A DNA stretch of 6,517 nucleotides from Thermomicrobiaceae bacterium (GTDB lineage: Bacteria; Chloroflexota; Chloroflexia; Thermomicrobiales; Thermomicrobiaceae), in the NCBI GenBank assembly GCA_007123655.1, contig SKKR01000185.1:1-6517 (forward strand). Direction: 5' to 3'. Position numbers and translations under genes: made by a program. The notes beneath the pieces were generated by a model. It did no database searches, had not been told where the DNA came from, and saw only the letters and a program-made list of their open reading frames with translations. This document shows positions 1-5,930 of the stretch, in pieces (the stretch's first letter is position 1; each line of letters begins with the position of its first letter).

Positions 1-19
1 AAGCCCGGCGAAAGGAACT

Positions 20-41
20 GCCCGGCGATGAATCACCGGGC
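20..41 (-). terminator. second hairpin downstream of the ABC operon
   Basis: GCCCGG (20-25) pairs perfectly with CCGGGC (36-41). Two further inner pairs (27-34, 28-33) follow a C/A mismatch, leaving a small loop. Read on the minus strand it is followed by AGTTCCTTT, a moderately T-rich run, so it could act as a back-up terminator for the ABC operon. It could equally belong to a gene or RNA lying to the left of the window. The nonamer GCCCGGCGA of the left arm is also present at 3-11, so an alternative pairing exists. Confidence 0.35.
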
Positions 42-69
42 TCAGGTGCAAGCGAAAGTTTTCTGGAAG

Positions 70-100
70 CCAAGCCCGCCGATTTATCGGCGGGTCTTGG
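70..100 (-). terminator. terminator-like hairpin after the ABC permease gene
   Basis: A long stem begins 5 nt past the permease stop codon. CCCGCCGA (75-82) pairs with TCGGCGGG (87-94) around a 4-nt TTTA loop. It is extended by CCAAG (70-74) pairing with CTTGG (96-100) across one bulged T at 95, giving 13 bp in all. Position and stability fit transcription termination or 3'-end protection of the operon mRNA. There is no proper U-tract on the minus-strand side (CTTGGCTTCC follows), so classical intrinsic termination is not certain. Confidence 0.55.
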
Positions 101-105
101 ATGTG

Positions 106-1704
106 TCAGGCCGTGCCCAGGTCGCGGTTCCGGAACCCATAGAGTCCCCCGCCGATGATGATTAGCGCCAGGGCGAGCGTCAACGCGGTTGACAGGGTCA
201 AGAATGCGATGCCGGGCCAGTCTGGCGCGTGTTCCCAGGGCGAGACATCGAACATCCATCCGGGGGCCTGAACCATCTCGCCGAACAGGCCGATAAACGC
301 GCCGTAGATCAGTAACAGCCACGGAACGAAGAGCAGGCGAGGCAGAAACCCGAACAGGAGCGCGCCCAGCCCGGCCGCGACCCACATCGCCGGGATCAAC
401 GCCGCCGCCGCTCCAAGGGATCCCCACAGCAGCCCGGGGTCACGCTGGTCCAGGGCGGCCGTCCCGCCCAGGCTGGCTGCTCCGGCGATCAGGATCAGCC
501 CGCTACCCAGCAGCGACACTATCAGATAGCTTCCCAGCCAGCGCACGCGTGACAGCGCTGTCGACAGTAACGGCTCGGCTCGACCTTCGTTCTCCTCCGA
601 ACGTGCTCTCAGTGCGGCCTGAATCGCAAATCCGGTCACGAGGAACGACAGCACCAGGATCAGGAATCCCAGGAAGGACTCGACCAGGGACACACCTTCT
701 GCCATGCGCAGAACATCCTCGAGTTGCGGGTTGTCCTCGATGAATGCTTCGACATCGCCGACCAGGGACCCGAATGCCATGCCAACGACCGCAATCCCGA
801 TGAGCCAGCCGATGAGTCCACCCCGCTGCTGACGGAGTGCGAACCCGACCGGTGTGGTGAGTGTCCGGGACGCCCGTGCCGGTCCCGGTCTCGACGGGAG
901 GATCCCGGCGGTCACGTCTCGCCGGCTAATCAGGACGAAGACCGCACCGAGCAGAACCACGGTCGCCAGGACCGGCAGGGTCAACGGCCACAAGCGTTCG
1001 TCGACGAACGGGCGGGTTGCCTGGGCCCAGCCAACCGGAGAAAGCCAGGAGAGGGCGTTCTCCTGCACGTCACCGATTGCCCGGAGCAGGTACGTCGCGC
1101 CAAGTACGAGCGCTGCCATGCTCGACGCACCTCGCCCGCTCTCAGAGAGCTGTGCCGTGACCGCGGCCACCGCGGCGAACACGATGCCGACGGACGCGAT
1201 GCTCATGCCGAACGCAAGCGAACCGGCAAGCGAGTAGTCGCCGGGGACGACTTGCAGCAATCCGGCGAACAGCGCCGCGATCGTCAGATTCGCCATGATT
1301 ACAATGGTCACCGCCGCGACCGGCGGCGCGTCGCGCCCAACCACCGCGGCCCTGACCAGTTCGAGCCGCCCGCTTTCCTCCTCGGTACGGGTGTGTCGCA
1401 CCACCAGAAAGATACTCATGAGCGCCGTGGCGATCGCGGCGTAGCCCATCAACTCGTGCGCCAGCATCGCCCCGTACGTGTAGTCCTCCATCCCGTGCCC
1501 CGGTCCACGGAACGCGAGAGCTGTCGGGTTCTCCATCAGGCGCGCTCGTGCCTGTCTCTCCTGGTCGGTGGGGTAAATGCTCGGGAAACTGGCCGCGACG
1601 AGGAGGAAGAAGCCGACGATCCCCAGGATCCAGATCGGCAGCCGCCAGCGGTCACGACGCAGGATGAACCTGATCAGCGTTCCGGTGCCAGTCAGCGTTG
1701 TCAT
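106..1704 (-). CDS. ABC-2 type efflux permease, polyketide-antibiotic exporter type
   Basis: This is the membrane subunit of a two-component ABC exporter, 532 aa. About 12 hydrophobic segments fall in two six-helix halves (roughly residues 22-40, 85-103, 128-150, 160-183, 194-210, 241-260, then 297-315, 343-368, 390-413, 427-450, 455-475, 498-520). The halves are an internal duplication. Each has a charged loop of the same pattern after its second helix ([12 protein letters not shown] at 106-117; [13 protein letters not shown] at 368-380). Each also has a late loop beginning Ser-Pro (SPVGWAQA at 222; SPWEHAPDW at 488). These are traits of the COG3559-type 'exporter of polyketide antibiotics' family, which normally has about 530 residues. 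The ATG overlaps the TGA of the upstream ATPase gene (ATGA), implying translational coupling. The substrate is not readable from the sequence; a hydrophobic drug or natural product is the family expectation. Confidence 0.88.
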   Translation of the reverse strand: MTTLTGTGTLIRFILRRDRWRLPIWILGIVGFFLLVAASFPSIYPTDQERQARARLMENPTALAFRGPGHGMEDYTYGAMLAHELMGYAAIATALMSIFLVVRHTRTEEESGRLELVRAAVVGRDAPPVAAVTIVIMANLTIAALFAGLLQVVPGDYSLAGSLAFGMSIASVGIVFAAVAAVTAQLSESGRGASSMAALVLGATYLLRAIGDVQENALSWLSPVGWAQATRPFVDERLWPLTLPVLATVVLLGAVFVLISRRDVTAGILPSRPGPARASRTLTTPVGFALRQQRGGLIGWLIGIAVVGMAFGSLVGDVEAFIEDNPQLEDVLRMAEGVSLVESFLGFLILVLSFLVTGFAIQAALRARSEENEGRAEPLLSTALSRVRWLGSYLIVSLLGSGLILIAGAASLGGTAALDQRDPGLLWGSLGAAAALIPAMWVAAGLGALLFGFLPRLLFVPWLLLIYGAFIGLFGEMVQAPGWMFDVSPWEHAPDWPGIAFLTLSTALTLALALIIIGGGLYGFRNRDLGTA

Positions 1705-2627
1705 GCCGCGTCCTCTTCCGTCGGCGCGCGTTCTTCCGCGGTCAGTTCCTCCCCGTAGTGGCGCATGAACAGTTGTTCCAGCGTCGGCGGGCGGCTGATC
1801 AGGTTGCGAACGCCGAGTTCGGATACCTGGCGGATCGCGGAGTCGAGCTGGTCGGTATCGACGTCGAAATGCACCCGGCCGTTCTCGCTCCGGAATCCGT
1901 GTACGCCGGGAAGGTCCGAGAGCGAGGCCGGATCGCGAACAGTCTCGGCCGTGATCGAGGTCCGGGTCAGGTGACGCAGTTCATCGAGCGTTCCGGACTC
2001 GACGTCCTTTCCATGCCGGATGATCGTCACGCGGTCGCCCAGCGCTTCTACCTGGGCCAGGATGTGACTGGAAAGCAAAACGGTCTTGCCGGCAGCTTTC
2101 TCTTCCTTGACGCACTCCTGGAAGACCACTTCCATCAATGGGTCAAGTCCAGACGTCGGTTCGTCCATGATGAGCAGTTCGACGTCGGACGCCAGCGCGG
2201 CGACGATGGCCACTTTCTGGCGGTTGCCTTTGGAATAGGTCCGGCCCTTTTTCGTGGGATCGAGATCGAATCGCTCGCAGAGCATCTCTCGTTTGCGGGG
2301 ATCGAGCCCACCGCGGAGACTCCCGAGAATATCGATCGCTTCCCCACCAGTCAGTTCCGGCCAGAGGTTGACGTCCCCCGGGACGTAGGCCAGCCGTCGA
2401 TGGAGCGGCACGGCGTCCCGCCAGGGATCGCCATCCAGCAGGGTCACGCCGCCGGAATCGGCGCGAAGCAGGCCGAGCAGTACCCGGATCGCAGTTGACT
2501 TTCCGGCGCCATTTGGGCCGAGAAAACCGTGTACCTCGCCCGCGTGAACGTTCATTGTGAACCCATCCAGCGCGCGGACCGGGCCGAACGTCTTCACAAG
2601 ATTCTCTATCTGAATAACTACGCTCAT
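1701..2627 (-). CDS. ABC transporter ATP-binding protein of the efflux pump
   Basis: This is the cytoplasmic nucleotide-binding subunit (308 aa) that powers the permease encoded directly after it. Motifs in order: Walker [10 protein letters not shown] (37-45), Q-loop region [13 protein letters not shown] (81-93), signature loop YSKGNRQKV (131-139), Walker B LLIMDEPT (151-158), D-loop SGLDP (159-163), H-switch SSHIL (186-190). About 100 residues of C-terminal accessory domain end in an acidic tail. Two canonical features are altered. The Q-loop has Gly-Asp where Gln is usual, and the signature is YSKGNRQ rather than LSGGQ. Both variants are familiar in the antibiotic-exporter branch of ABC ATPases that includes Rv1218c, so the enzyme is probably active. 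The ATG is preceded by GGGAG (2634-2638) at 6 nt spacing. First gene of the operon, transcribed divergently from the TetR gene. Confidence 0.92.
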   Translation of the reverse strand: MSVVIQIENLVKTFGPVRALDGFTMNVHAGEVHGFLGPNGAGKSTAIRVLLGLLRADSGGVTLLDGDPWRDAVPLHRRLAYVPGDVNLWPELTGGEAIDILGSLRGGLDPRKREMLCERFDLDPTKKGRTYSKGNRQKVAIVAALASDVELLIMDEPTSGLDPLMEVVFQECVKEEKAAGKTVLLSSHILAQVEALGDRVTIIRHGKDVESGTLDELRHLTRTSITAETVRDPASLSDLPGVHGFRSENGRVHFDVDTDQLDSAIRQVSELGVRNLISRPPTLEQLFMRHYGEELTAEERAPTEEDAA

Positions 2628-2675
2628 TGTGGCTCCCAGCGTCGTTTCGGGTCGATTCCAGCAAACGCCGATCGT

Positions 2676-2704
2676 ATCCTAGCAAATGGCTTACCGGCCG
2701 TCAA
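2676..2704 (-). promoter_or_regulatory. predicted sigma70-type promoter of the ABC operon
   Basis: On the minus strand TTGACG (2704-2699) matches the -35 consensus at 5 of 6 positions. TAGGAT (2681-2676) matches the -10 at 4 of 6. The spacer is exactly 17 nt. Transcription would start near 2669, about 40 nt before the ATPase start codon. The -35 and most of the spacer lie inside the inverted repeat at 2690-2728, so a protein bound there would block RNA polymerase. Inferred from consensus only. Confidence 0.6.
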
Positions 2705-2728
2705 GTAAGTTACTGCCCGGCCGGTAAG
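2690..2728. promoter_or_regulatory. 39-bp compound inverted repeat, predicted TetR operator
   Basis: The element is symmetric about base 2709, with 16 of 19 base pairs matching. Outer arms of 11 bp (CTTACCGGCCG, 2690-2700, and its complement, 2718-2728) are perfect. Three mismatched pairs follow, then inner 5-bp arms AGTAA/TTACT (2704-2708, 2710-2714). It can also be read as two adjacent dyads of form TTAC-N10-GTAA (2691-2708 and 2710-2727) separated by one base, which suits two TetR dimers. Its position between divergent promoters supports repression of the pump and autoregulation by the adjacent TetR protein. Assignment to that protein is inferred from adjacency. Confidence 0.75.
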
Positions 2729-2733
2729 TCGTG

Positions 2734-2739
2734 TACAAT
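2734..2739 (+). promoter_or_regulatory. predicted -10 element of the tetR-family gene
   Basis: TACAAT matches the -10 consensus at 5 of 6 positions and lies 41 bp before the TTG start, predicting a start site near 2746. No good -35 is visible at 16-18 nt; the region where it should lie (about 2710-2716) is inside the inverted repeat. The promoter is therefore probably weak or depends on sequences shared with the operator. Confidence 0.4.
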
Positions 2740-2780
2740 CTCCACGAGATTTTGACGATGGACGAGAGGATCGACGACCC

Positions 2781-3323
2781 TTGAGTGGGACAGATCGAAC
2801 CGGCACCCGTGAAATGATTGAACAGGTTGCGCTTCGCCTGTTTGCGGAGCAGGGGTTCAGCCACACCTCGTTGCAGCAGATTGCAGACGAAGTCGGCGTA
2901 ACCAAAGCAGCGCTTTACTACTACTACCCGTCCAAAGGGGAACTTGCACAGAAACTTGTTGCGCCGACCAAGAGCGATATTGATGGACTTCTAGACGAAG
3001 CCGAGCACGCAGAAGACGTGGATTCCAGGGAGGTTCTGGGCCGGTTCTTCGATCTCCTGGTACAACATGCCCCGGTGCTGGCGGCGATGGTGCGAGACGG
3101 GACGATTCTCGGGCATGTCGATTTCTCGGCGTGGACGATCGAGTGGCTGCAGCGATTCCAGACGATCCTGGTTGGACAGGATGCGACGATCGAACGCCGG
3201 GCTCGCGCGGTCGTTGCCGCCGGAGGCCTGGCGCGTGCGCTCATTCTTATTCAGGATGGATCGATTGAAGAGGTCCGCAGCGCGGCTCTGGACGCCGCCT
3301 GCTCCGCGCTCGGTGTTGAGTGA
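2781..3323 (+). CDS. TetR-family transcriptional repressor, likely regulator of the ABC pump
   Basis: A DNA-binding regulator of 180 aa, typical length for TetR proteins. The N-terminal domain is canonical: helix 1 REMIEQVALRLFAEQGF (10-26), then the helix-turn-helix LQQIADEVGVTKAALYYYY (31-49) and the usual PSKGEL turn (50-55). Residues from about 65 to the end form the helical ligand-binding and dimerisation domain, which is variable and gives no ligand. The TTG start is preferred because GAGAGGA (2764-2770) precedes it at 10 nt. An in-frame ATG at 2814 would trim 11 residues without reaching the domain but has no comparable ribosome-binding site. It is divergent from the ABC operon, with the operator between them. 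In mycobacteria a TetR gene (Rv1219c) likewise sits next to an ATPase/permease pair of this type. It converges on the oxidoreductase gene with a 17-bp gap and no obvious terminator. Confidence 0.9.
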   Translation: MSGTDRTGTREMIEQVALRLFAEQGFSHTSLQQIADEVGVTKAALYYYYPSKGELAQKLVAPTKSDIDGLLDEAEHAEDVDSREVLGRFFDLLVQHAPVLAAMVRDGTILGHVDFSAWTIEWLQRFQTILVGQDATIERRARAVVAAGGLARALILIQDGSIEEVRSAALDAACSALGVE

Positions 3324-3340
3324 AGGCCGGCGAGCGATTC

Positions 3341-4630
3341 TCAGGCGATTCTGGTCGTCTGAATCTGCCGGCTCTCGGCGAAGCGCTCTGGCCGGAACGG
3401 AGCCAGGTCGAACTCGGAACTGCCCTCACTGATGAGTTGTGCCAGCGCGAGACCTGCTGCCGGGCCGATCCCGAAGCCATGCCCGCTGAAGCCCGTTGCC
3501 CAGACGAATCCGGAGACGTTCGGGTCCTTGCCCATGACCGGGAGTGCGTCAGGCGTCGTATCGATGACCCCACCCCAGGACCGGACGATCTCAGGCATGC
3601 CGAGGTGCGGGAACAACCGGACAAAACTCAGCCGACATCGCTCGATCACGTCCTGGTTCGGCTCGGGATCATGCCCGTCACCCTCCGTGAACTGTTTCCG
3701 CCAGGCGCGGGAATTCGGCCGGAGTCGCGGGAGATCACGCAGCAGGCGACGTCCGAAATGAAGCCGGAAAGAGTCCCGGTTCTCGCGGAAGTTCGGCATG
3801 AACGGCCGGGCGTAGCGCAGAGAATCGAGATCGACATCGAAATCGCCGTCATCAGGCCGGGCCAGGTAAACCGTACCCCCTGGCCGCTGGCGGAACGCGA
3901 CGGTCGGTGTCCAGGTCGCGATCGGGCTGACCTCGTGGCGTGGATCGACCTCGACGACCGTCTGGCGGACCGCGAGTTGCGGAAGATCCAGTCCGATCGT
4001 TCTGGCGAGGCGCGCCGACCAGGTTCCAGCCGCGCAGACGACGGTGTCGGCCTGAACGTATTCACCGTTAGCTCTGACCCCGCGGACCTGGCCGTTCGAA
4101 ACGTCGATCGCGTCGACCGTCGTGCCGGCGCACACGCGAGCACCGAGTCGCTGAGCGGCGTCCGCGAAGGCTTTCGTCGCAGGTCCTGGCTCGGCGTGGC
4201 CATCCCCCGGAGTGTAGATTCCGCCAACCCAGGCGCCCTGCATGTCCGGGTTGAGCGTGTGGATTGCTTTGGGGCCGAGCAACTGGCTTTCCACCCCGAA
4301 CGTGCGTGTCTGCTCGTACCAGTCCCGGTAGTAGACCATCCGCTCCTCGGTTGCGGCCACGGCCAGGATCCCTTTCTGGGTCCACTCGAATCTTGTCCCC
4401 AGTTCTGCTTCAAGGTCGCGCCAGATCTGATTGGCGCGCATCATCATTGGGAGTTCAGCGGGATCCCGGCGTTGTTGGCGGACGAATCCCCAGGCGCGGC
4501 TGGACTGCTGGCAGGCGATTTCGCCTTTTTCCAGCAGCAGGACATCCACATCTCGCTTTGCTAGCTCGTAGGCAACCGCGCTGCCAATGATTCCCCCGCC
4601 GATAATGACGACATGTGCCCGTTTAACCAT
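3341..4630 (-). CDS. FAD-dependent oxidoreductase, DAO/sarcosine oxidase beta-like
   Basis: A 429-aa flavoprotein of the glycine/D-amino-acid oxidase (DAO, PF01266) superfamily, probably oxidising a C-N bond of a secondary or N-methylated amino acid or amine. The N-terminal Rossmann fold has GGGIIG (11-16) and the ribose-binding acidic residue of LLLEK (E34). Further family blocks are PGDGHAEPGPATKAFA (141-156), VVCAAGTWS (197-205), SWGGVIDTTPDALPVMG (351-367) and ATGFSGHGFGIGPAAG (378-393), the last closing the FAD site. The layout is nearest to sarcosine oxidase beta subunits (SoxB) and dimethylglycine dehydrogenase-like proteins. No SoxA, SoxD or SoxG partner is visible, nor the covalent-flavin Cys of monomeric sarcosine oxidase, so the name sarcosine oxidase would overreach. 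The ATG has GAAGGA (4637-4642) at 6 nt spacing. It is divergent from the UroD-like gene, hinting at shared control. Confidence 0.85.
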   Translation of the reverse strand: MVKRAHVVIIGGGIIGSAVAYELAKRDVDVLLLEKGEIACQQSSRAWGFVRQQRRDPAELPMMMRANQIWRDLEAELGTRFEWTQKGILAVAATEERMVYYRDWYEQTRTFGVESQLLGPKAIHTLNPDMQGAWVGGIYTPGDGHAEPGPATKAFADAAQRLGARVCAGTTVDAIDVSNGQVRGVRANGEYVQADTVVCAAGTWSARLARTIGLDLPQLAVRQTVVEVDPRHEVSPIATWTPTVAFRQRPGGTVYLARPDDGDFDVDLDSLRYARPFMPNFRENRDSFRLHFGRRLLRDLPRLRPNSRAWRKQFTEGDGHDPEPNQDVIERCRLSFVRLFPHLGMPEIVRSWGGVIDTTPDALPVMGKDPNVSGFVWATGFSGHGFGIGPAAGLALAQLISEGSSEFDLAPFRPERFAESRQIQTTRIA

Positions 4631-4687
4631 TGAGATTCCTTCTGTCCGGGAACGAGTGTACGTCTCATTCCGACAATACTCCGACCT

Positions 4688-4700
4688 GAACGAATCGTTC
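4688..4700. promoter_or_regulatory. 13-bp dyad, possible operator
   Basis: GAACGA and TCGTTC are perfect 6-bp inverted arms around a single A, located 58 bp upstream of the oxidoreductase start codon in the divergent gap. Size and position suit an operator for a dimeric regulator. No regulator gene adjoins this pair, and a 13-bp dyad can occur by chance. Confidence 0.3.
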
Positions 4701-4790
4701 GTTTATCCTGACACTGGTTACGTGAGGCGGCGACGGCCCATTCGTACCAGCCGCTGTTAATAGAAGTAAGGTCGAAAGTACCAGTTACGG

Positions 4791-4819
4791 TTGCCTGAAA
4801 GGCAAATCGGCGCTAGAGT
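4791..4819 (+). promoter_or_regulatory. candidate promoter of the UroD-like gene
   Basis: TTGCCT (4791-4796) and TAGAGT (4814-4819) each match the -35 and -10 consensus at 4 of 6 positions with a 17-nt spacer. Transcription would begin near 4826, about 48 nt before the preferred start codon. The -35 hexamer forms one arm of the small inverted repeat TTGCCT/AGGCAA (4791-4805). The match is modest. Confidence 0.3.
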
Positions 4820-4860
4820 CGGCATGCACGATGTTCCGACGCGCATAAGTTCCATACCGT

Positions 4861-4866
4861 GAGGAG
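4861..4866 (+). promoter_or_regulatory. ribosome binding site that fixes the UroD-like start at 4874
   Basis: GAGGAG is a near-perfect Shine-Dalgarno sequence 7 nt before the GTG at 4874. It overlaps the upstream in-frame GTG at 4859, which could therefore not use it. The ATG at 4886 is 19 nt away, too far. Confidence 0.65.
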
Positions 4867-4873
4867 CCGGCCA

Positions 4874-5869
4874 GTGGTTGAGACGATGACCCAGAAAGAA
4901 CGAATCGCCGCGGCGCTGGCCGGCACGGACGTTGACCGCGTACCAGTCGGGCTCTGGCGGCACTTTCCCTCTGAGGATGAAACGCCCGACGGGCTGGTTG
5001 AAGCGACGCTCCGATTCCACCGCTCGTTCGATCCGGATTTCGTCAAACTGATGCCGACCGGGATGTATTGCGTCGTCGACTACGGCGTCCAGATCGAGCC
5101 CACAGGTGACCGTGGCGGGACGACCCGATACGTGTCAGGTCCGATTCAGGAAGCGAATGACTGGGAACGACTTCCCGAGATTTCACCCGGTTCCGGGGTG
5201 CTCCGTGACCAGGTGGATGTAACGCGCCGTGTGAAAGACGCGCTCGGGCCGGATGTCCCGGTCATTCAGACGATCTTCAGCCCGCTAACGATGGCTAACA
5301 AGGCGTGCGGCGACGAGCAGGTACTCGCCAGCCATCTCCAGGACGCGCCGGATCAGGTCCGCACCGCGCTCGATCAGTTCACGCATGATGTCATCGCGTT
5401 CGGGCGCGCCTGTATCAACGCCGGGGCGGACGGGTTCTTCTTCGCCACGCAACTCGGAAACCGGTCGACGCTAGGTGAAACGAGCTACCGGGAGTTCGGC
5501 GTCCCGTACGATACGCGTATCCTGCGGGCGTTGCGGCCGGACACCTGGTTTACAATGCTCCACCTGCACGGGGATCAACCGATCTTCGAACTGGCTGATG
5601 AATATCCGGTCGACACGGTCAACTGGCACGATCGGGAAACACCGCCCAGCCTGGCCGAAGCGCACGATCGAACCGAGCGATGCCTGTCCGGCGGCATTCA
5701 TCGATCGGGTGTTGTTTCTTCAGGCCCGCCGGATCAGATTGCGACTGAAGTCAAGGACGCGATCGAACAGACTGGCGGCCGCCGGCTGATTATCGCGCCC
5801 GGTTGTGTCATTCCGTGCGACACGCCCGACGAGCACTTCCGGGCCGCGAGGGCGGCTGTCTCCGGATAG
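4874..5869 (+). CDS. uroporphyrinogen decarboxylase (UroD) superfamily protein, not HemE
   Basis: A 331-aa protein (336 if begun at the upstream GTG 4859) of the UroD/MtaA-CmuA (beta/alpha)8-barrel superfamily. Family features are the N-terminal QKERIAAALAGTDVDRVPV block, the INAGADGFFFATQ strand, YREFGVPYDTRIL, the HLHGD strand and the C-terminal IIAPGCVIPCDTPDEHFRA segment. The HemE porphyrin-binding signature (RQAGRY after a P-W-M block) is missing and the corresponding stretch reads VGLWRHFPSED, so a role in haem synthesis is unlikely. Corrinoid methyltransferases of this superfamily bind zinc through His-X-Cys and a distal Cys. Here the equivalent looks like His230-Leu-His232 with Cys311 or Cys315 near the end (331-aa numbering), which is suggestive only. 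The start at GTG 4874 is chosen for its GAGGAG site at 7 nt. The dehydrogenase gene follows 61 bp later on the same strand. Substrate unknown. Confidence 0.8.
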   Translation: MVETMTQKERIAAALAGTDVDRVPVGLWRHFPSEDETPDGLVEATLRFHRSFDPDFVKLMPTGMYCVVDYGVQIEPTGDRGGTTRYVSGPIQEANDWERLPEISPGSGVLRDQVDVTRRVKDALGPDVPVIQTIFSPLTMANKACGDEQVLASHLQDAPDQVRTALDQFTHDVIAFGRACINAGADGFFFATQLGNRSTLGETSYREFGVPYDTRILRALRPDTWFTMLHLHGDQPIFELADEYPVDTVNWHDRETPPSLAEAHDRTERCLSGGIHRSGVVSSGPPDQIATEVKDAIEQTGGRRLIIAPGCVIPCDTPDEHFRAARAAVSG

Positions 5870-5930
5870 GCGACATCAGCTCGGGTGTCGGGTTCCGCAA
5901 CTTCAGGCCTAAGAGGGAAGGCGATACGCC

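Larger units (their letters stand above)
4631..4858. other. divergent intergenic region, oxidoreductase / UroD-like gene
   Basis: This 228-bp gap separates two divergent start regions and should hold both promoters. An imperfect dyad GAACGA-A-TCGTTC lies at 4688-4700. A small hairpin TTGCCT-GAA-AGGCAA lies at 4791-4805. The heptamer GTACCAG is repeated at 4744-4750 and 4778-4784. I found no convincing minus-strand promoter and no gene. Confidence 0.45.

Noticed and set aside
1..105. Known riboswitch or small RNA in the left edge
   Set aside because: The stems are clear, but I could not match them to the conserved core of any riboswitch class, so only hairpins are reported.
724..1758. Long plus-strand open frame (344 codons) opposite the permease gene
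   Set aside because: It is antisense to a well-supported permease. Its translation is rich in Arg, Asp, Glu and Pro with no recognisable fold, as expected of a shadow frame in GC-rich DNA.
1698..2498. Plus-strand open frame of 266 codons opposite the ABC ATPase
   Set aside because: It mirrors the conserved ATPase codons and shows no independent signal.
2758..2784. Eight-codon ATG frame ending in TGA that overlaps the TTG start of the tetR-family gene (possible leader peptide)
   Set aside because: It has no ribosome binding site of its own, its 3' part contains the regulator's own Shine-Dalgarno sequence, and such a short frame is easily explained by chance.
3320..4564. Plus-strand open frame of 414 codons opposite the oxidoreductase gene
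   Set aside because: The minus-strand frame carries all FAD-binding motifs in order. The plus-strand translation has no domain and no suitable ribosome binding site.
4859..4873. Upstream GTG as start of the UroD-like gene
   Set aside because: The GTG overlaps the GAGGAG ribosome binding site, which is ideally placed for the GTG at 4874.
4757..5020. Minus-strand open frame of 87 codons across the UroD-like start region
   Set aside because: It overlaps the supported ribosome binding site and N terminus of the plus-strand gene, and its translation matches no family I know.
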